Origin: Proteobacteria bacterium UBA1844
Lineage (GTDB): Bacteria > Pseudomonadota > Gammaproteobacteria > Steroidobacterales > Woeseiaceae
Assembly (NCBI GenBank): GCA_002338615.1
Contig: DDIS01000174.1
Coordinates: 1-16,418 of the forward strand
Direction: 5' to 3'
Length of the DNA stretch: 16,418 nucleotides
This document shows positions 13,481-16,418 of this stretch, piece by piece (the first letter of the stretch is position 1; each line of letters starts with the position of its first letter). A model generated the notes under the pieces. The model searched no databases. It had not been told where the DNA came from and was given only the letters and a program-made list of their open reading frames with translations. The position numbers were made by a program, and so were the translations under genes.

Positions 13481-14557
13481 TCAAGCCAGCATGCCTTTCG
13501 TGGAGGGCAGGTCGCCGCCCTCGAGACGAAGGGCCGGTCGCAGTGCCCGGCCGACGGCTTTGAAGCAAGCCTCTACCATGTGGTGCGTGTTTTCGCCTTG
13601 CACCCGGATATGAATGGCGGCACCGAGTGAATCGGCCAAAGAAAGAAAAAAATGTCGTACCATTTCGATCGACATCTCGCCGACATGGTCACGTGGAAAG
13701 TCGCCGACAAATTCGAGATTGCCGCGTCCTGACAAATCGATCGCCACGTGTGCCTCGCTTTCGTCCATCGGTATGACGAAGCCGTAGCGGCCGATGCCGC
13801 GCTTGTCGCCAAGTGCGTCGCGCATGGCGGTGCCGATACAGATTGCAATATCCTCAACGCTATGATGTTCGTCGATATGGAGGTCACCCGTGCAGGTAAG
13901 CTGTAGCCGAAAATTTCCATGGCGCGCAATTTGTTCGAGCATGTGATCGAAAAAGCCGATGCCGGTTGCAATTTCTGAACGCCCCATCGCATCAAGACTG
14001 ACGGTTACCCGTATATTGGTTTCCTTCGTTTCGCGTGCCACAGTGGCCGTGCGGTCCGCATAGCACAGGGCGTCAACGATGCCGGGCCAGGTATTTTCGA
14101 AGGCACCGCCTGCAATTAACTGCAGGCCTTTTATGCCGATTCTGCGCGCAAGCTCCAGATCTGTGTCACGATCACCAATCACGGCGCAATGCTTGAGGTC
14201 AAGATTGCTGGATGCGAGATAGCGCGTGAGCAGACCGGTACGCGGTTTGCGACAGTCGCAGTTCTCCGACGGCAGGTGAGGGCAGACGAATATCTCGTCA
14301 AAACGGATGCCCTGCGATGCGAACACTTGCAGAATGAAATCCTGGCACTGCTGGAATTTGGCGGCAGGAAATGCAACTGTGCCGAGGCCGTCCTGGTTGG
14401 TAACCATGACGAACCGGTAGCCGTGTTGCTTGAGTTGCAGCAAGGATGAAATTACATCATCGACCAGTTGCACTTTCGCCAGGCTGTCCACCTGGAAGTC
14501 ATAGGGCTCGCTGACCAGCGTACCGTCCCGGTCAATAAACAATACCTTGCTGCGCAT
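13481..14557 (-). CDS. hisB: Bifunctional histidinol-phosphatase / imidazoleglycerol-phosphate dehydratase (HisB)
   Basis: A 358-residue two-domain enzyme catalysing steps seven and nine of histidine synthesis. The N-terminal HAD/DDDD phosphatase has FIDRDGTL (Asp9 nucleophile, Asp11), TNQDGLGT (53-60), a zinc site formed by Cys92, His94, Cys100 and Cys102 (CPHLPSENCDC), and GDRDTD (128-133). The dehydratase part, from about residue 175, has metal-binding motifs GFFDHML (201-207), DEHHSVED (229-236) and ENTHHMVE (322-329). This fused form is typical of Gammaproteobacteria. I prefer the ATG at 14557, since MRSKVLFIDRDG aligns with the E. coli N-terminus and leaves a 4-bp gap to hisC. A GTG at 14569 would add four residues and overlap hisC by 8 nt. 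Confidence 0.95.
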   Translation of the reverse strand: MRSKVLFIDRDGTLVSEPYDFQVDSLAKVQLVDDVISSLLQLKQHGYRFVMVTNQDGLGTVAFPAAKFQQCQDFILQVFASQGIRFDEIFVCPHLPSENCDCRKPRTGLLTRYLASSNLDLKHCAVIGDRDTDLELARRIGIKGLQLIAGGAFENTWPGIVDALCYADRTATVARETKETNIRVTVSLDAMGRSEIATGIGFFDHMLEQIARHGNFRLQLTCTGDLHIDEHHSVEDIAICIGTAMRDALGDKRGIGRYGFVIPMDESEAHVAIDLSGRGNLEFVGDFPRDHVGEMSIEMVRHFFLSLADSLGAAIHIRVQGENTHHMVEACFKAVGRALRPALRLEGGDLPSTKGMLA

Positions 14558-14561
14558 GTGA

Positions 14562-15620
14562 CTACCCACCCACCCTGGCGAAGCTTTGCAAAAGTCGCTC
14601 GTTTTCTTCCCGGCTGCCGACTGTGATCCGCAGACAGTTGTTCAGTTCGCCGCCGAAATGGCGCAGCAGGACTCGATCCTCTCGGGACTGCGTGAGTACA
14701 TCCTGCACGTTGCAGAGGCGCACCAACAGAAAGTTCGCGGCACTCGGCCAGATATGCTCGATGAAGGCAAACTGCTGCAACCTCCCGAGCAGGCGTTCAC
14801 GCTCGGCACAGATTCCGGCAACGTGTGTTGCTGCCTCAGCCAGTGCATCGGCCTGTAATGCATCCTCAACCCATTCCACAACGGGAGTGGCAATCGCATA
14901 TGGCGCCTGTACTGCGTCAAGCATATCGATAATGGCACGGTCACCCAGCGCTACGCCACAACGGGCGCCGGCGGCGGCGAACGCTTTGGACAAGGTTCTG
15001 AGCACAATGAGATTCGGATACTCTTCCAGCAAGCGGATGGCCGAATGTTCGCCCGAGAATTCGATATAGGCCTCATCGAGCACGACTGCGGACGTATTCA
15101 TGCGTGCATCGAGGATCGCTACCAGCGTCTCCTGCGACAGGATCGTGCCGGTCGGATTATTTGGCGAACACAAAAAGACAATGCGTGAATTTTGATCGCA
15201 GGCAGCAAGCACATCGCTGGCAGCCACAGCAAAATTCTCGTCGGGATCCGAGCGCACCTCGCGTACGTCGGCGCCCTGCACAAGGGCGTAGTGCCTGTAC
15301 ATCGAAAACCCGGGCACGATTGTGACGATATTGTCCTGTCCTTCGCGACAGAATATACGTATTAACAGGTCAATGGCTTCGCTGCTGCCGCGCGTCACTG
15401 CCAGTTGCGAGACGTCAACGCCGTAATGTCCCGCGAGCGCGCCGCGCACTGCCGTCGGGCGGATTTCCGGGTAGCGATTCAGCGGGCGGCGAAAATTGTC
15501 GAGTGGGCTGTGCCACGGCGCTTCATTTGCGTTCAGGCGTACCGTTTCCTGAATCTGTTCCGCCGCAGCATAGGGTTTCATGGCACGGATGCCAGGCCGG
15601 GCAATATGCGCGATGCTCAT
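14562..15620 (-). CDS. hisC: Histidinol-phosphate aminotransferase (HisC)
   Basis: A 352-residue fold-type I PLP aminotransferase that converts imidazole acetol phosphate and glutamate to histidinol phosphate and 2-oxoglutarate. Hallmarks are NANEAPW (30-36, substrate-binding N-terminal segment), NRYPE (48-52), RGSSEAID (77-84), NNPTG (154-158), DEAY (182-185), and the PLP lysine Lys212 in [20 protein letters not shown] near the C-terminus carries the Arg that binds substrate. The start ATG overlaps the hisD stop by 4 nt (ATGA), with no clear Shine-Dalgarno, consistent with translational coupling. Confidence 0.96.
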   Translation of the reverse strand: MSIAHIARPGIRAMKPYAAAEQIQETVRLNANEAPWHSPLDNFRRPLNRYPEIRPTAVRGALAGHYGVDVSQLAVTRGSSEAIDLLIRIFCREGQDNIVTIVPGFSMYRHYALVQGADVREVRSDPDENFAVAASDVLAACDQNSRIVFLCSPNNPTGTILSQETLVAILDARMNTSAVVLDEAYIEFSGEHSAIRLLEEYPNLIVLRTLSKAFAAAGARCGVALGDRAIIDMLDAVQAPYAIATPVVEWVEDALQADALAEAATHVAGICAERERLLGRLQQFAFIEHIWPSAANFLLVRLCNVQDVLTQSREDRVLLRHFGGELNNCLRITVGSREENERLLQSFARVGG

Positions 15621-16418
15621 GCCGGTGATGCCAGCCGCAGTGTCACGGCGGCTGCGTGTGCATCGAGCCCTTCCAGGCTTGCGAGCCTGATAGTTGCGGG
15701 CGCGAGTGCCTGCAATCCTTCACGCGTCAGTTCCTGAACGGTCATCTGTCGCAGGAACTGGTCGACACCCAGGCCACTATGATTCCGGGCATAGCCGTAG
15801 GTCGGCAATACGTGATTGGTTCCGCTGCAATAATCGCCCACCGATTCAGGGCTCCAGGGGCCAATAAATACCGAACCCGCATTTCTTACCGAGGCGACGA
15901 GTTGCCGCGCATTCCGGCACTGCAGAAGCAAATGTTCCGGGGCGTACTGGTTGCTGATAGTTACGGCTTCGTCGAGCGACTCAACCACGATGAGTCGTGA
16001 ACTGGCCAGCGCCTGGACGGCGATGTTCCGGCGTGACAGACGCGACAGCTGTTGCTCCAGTTGCGTCTGCACGCCGCCAGCAAGTCGGGCGCTTGTTGTC
16101 AGCAACAGCACTTGCGAGTCCGCGCCGTGTTCGGCCTGGGATAAAAGGTCTGCAGCTACGAACGCCGGATTGGCTGAATCATCTGCAATCACCAGCACCT
16201 CGGAAGGTCCCGCCGGCATGTCGATAGCAGCCCCGGATGCGTCCTGGCTGACCAGCGATTTGGCACAGGTTACCCATGCATTGCCGGGGCCAAACAGCTT
16301 GCTGACCCGTGGCACCGATTCTGTACCGTAGGCCATGGCGGCGATGGCCTGCGCGCCGCCCACCTTGAAAATTTGCCGGACGCCGGCACGAGTTGCCGCC
16401 ACGACGACGGCCGGGTCT
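15617..16418 (-). CDS. hisD: Histidinol dehydrogenase (HisD), 5' end cut by the window
   Basis: The C-terminal 60% or so of a roughly 430-residue zinc enzyme oxidising L-histidinol to L-histidine with two NAD+. The visible part begins [13 protein letters not shown] and continues in frame to the window edge, so the GTG at 16402 is internal and not the start. It contains [37 protein letters not shown], and [10 protein letters not shown] with the zinc-ligand Gln and His. It also has [10 protein letters not shown] (catalytic Glu-His), [12 protein letters not shown] with the zinc-ligand Asp, and GLDAHAAAV with the last zinc-ligand His. No key residue is missing in this portion. hisG is expected further upstream, outside the window. 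Confidence 0.96.
   Translation of the reverse strand, partial: DPAVVVAATRAGVRQIFKVGGAQAIAAMAYGTESVPRVSKLFGPGNAWVTCAKSLVSQDASGAAIDMPAGPSEVLVIADDSANPAFVAADLLSQAEHGADSQVLLLTTSARLAGGVQTQLEQQLSRLSRRNIAVQALASSRLIVVESLDEAVTISNQYAPEHLLLQCRNARQLVASVRNAGSVFIGPWSPESVGDYCSGTNHVLPTYGYARNHSGLGVDQFLRQMTVQELTREGLQALAPATIRLASLEGLDAHAAAVTLRLASPA

Overview
The window looks like chromosomal housekeeping DNA of a gammaproteobacterium with roughly 55-60% G+C. Three things point there: a bifunctional HisB (phosphatase plus dehydratase), a compact his operon in enterobacterial order, and an aspartokinase/diaminopimelate decarboxylase fusion of the kind known from Xanthomonadales relatives. A marine or soil lineage near Xanthomonadales, Steroidobacterales or Woeseiales would fit, but this is inference from gene content. 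There is no phage, IS, CRISPR, tRNA or rRNA.

Left part (1-6343): a minus-strand gene for an XRE-type helix-turn-helix fused to a class III nucleotidyl cyclase-like domain. It is divergent from a plus-strand pair: a fold-type II PLP serine/threonine dehydratase and a D-2-hydroxyglutarate dehydrogenase-like FAD enzyme. Next comes a large membrane Ser/Thr kinase with two predicted periplasmic Calx-beta domains.

Middle (6344-11049): ilvD (dihydroxy-acid dehydratase, branched-chain amino acids), then a lysC-lysA fusion carrying the first and last steps of lysine synthesis. Between them, a good sigma70-type promoter overlaps the ilvD stop codon. It drives a roughly 220-nt leader that can fold into nested helices and ends in a strong intrinsic terminator just before the fusion gene's ribosome binding site. 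I could not assign this leader to a known riboswitch class, and it is the best candidate here for an undescribed regulatory element.

Right part (11056-16418, minus strand): the histidine operon hisD (cut by the window end)-hisC-hisB-hisH-hisA-hisF-hisE, with 4-nt overlaps or gaps of a few bases throughout. It converges on the lysine fusion gene with only 6 bp between stop codons. Two oddities stand out. The hisF reading frame holds the conserved N-terminus with catalytic Asp11 but has no ATG, GTG or TTG at the right place, so it apparently starts at ATT behind an excellent Shine-Dalgarno. And the last gene is hisE alone, with no hisI domain. Overall the window combines amino-acid biosynthesis (His, Lys, Ile/Val, Thr/Ser breakdown) with two signalling proteins of unusual architecture.
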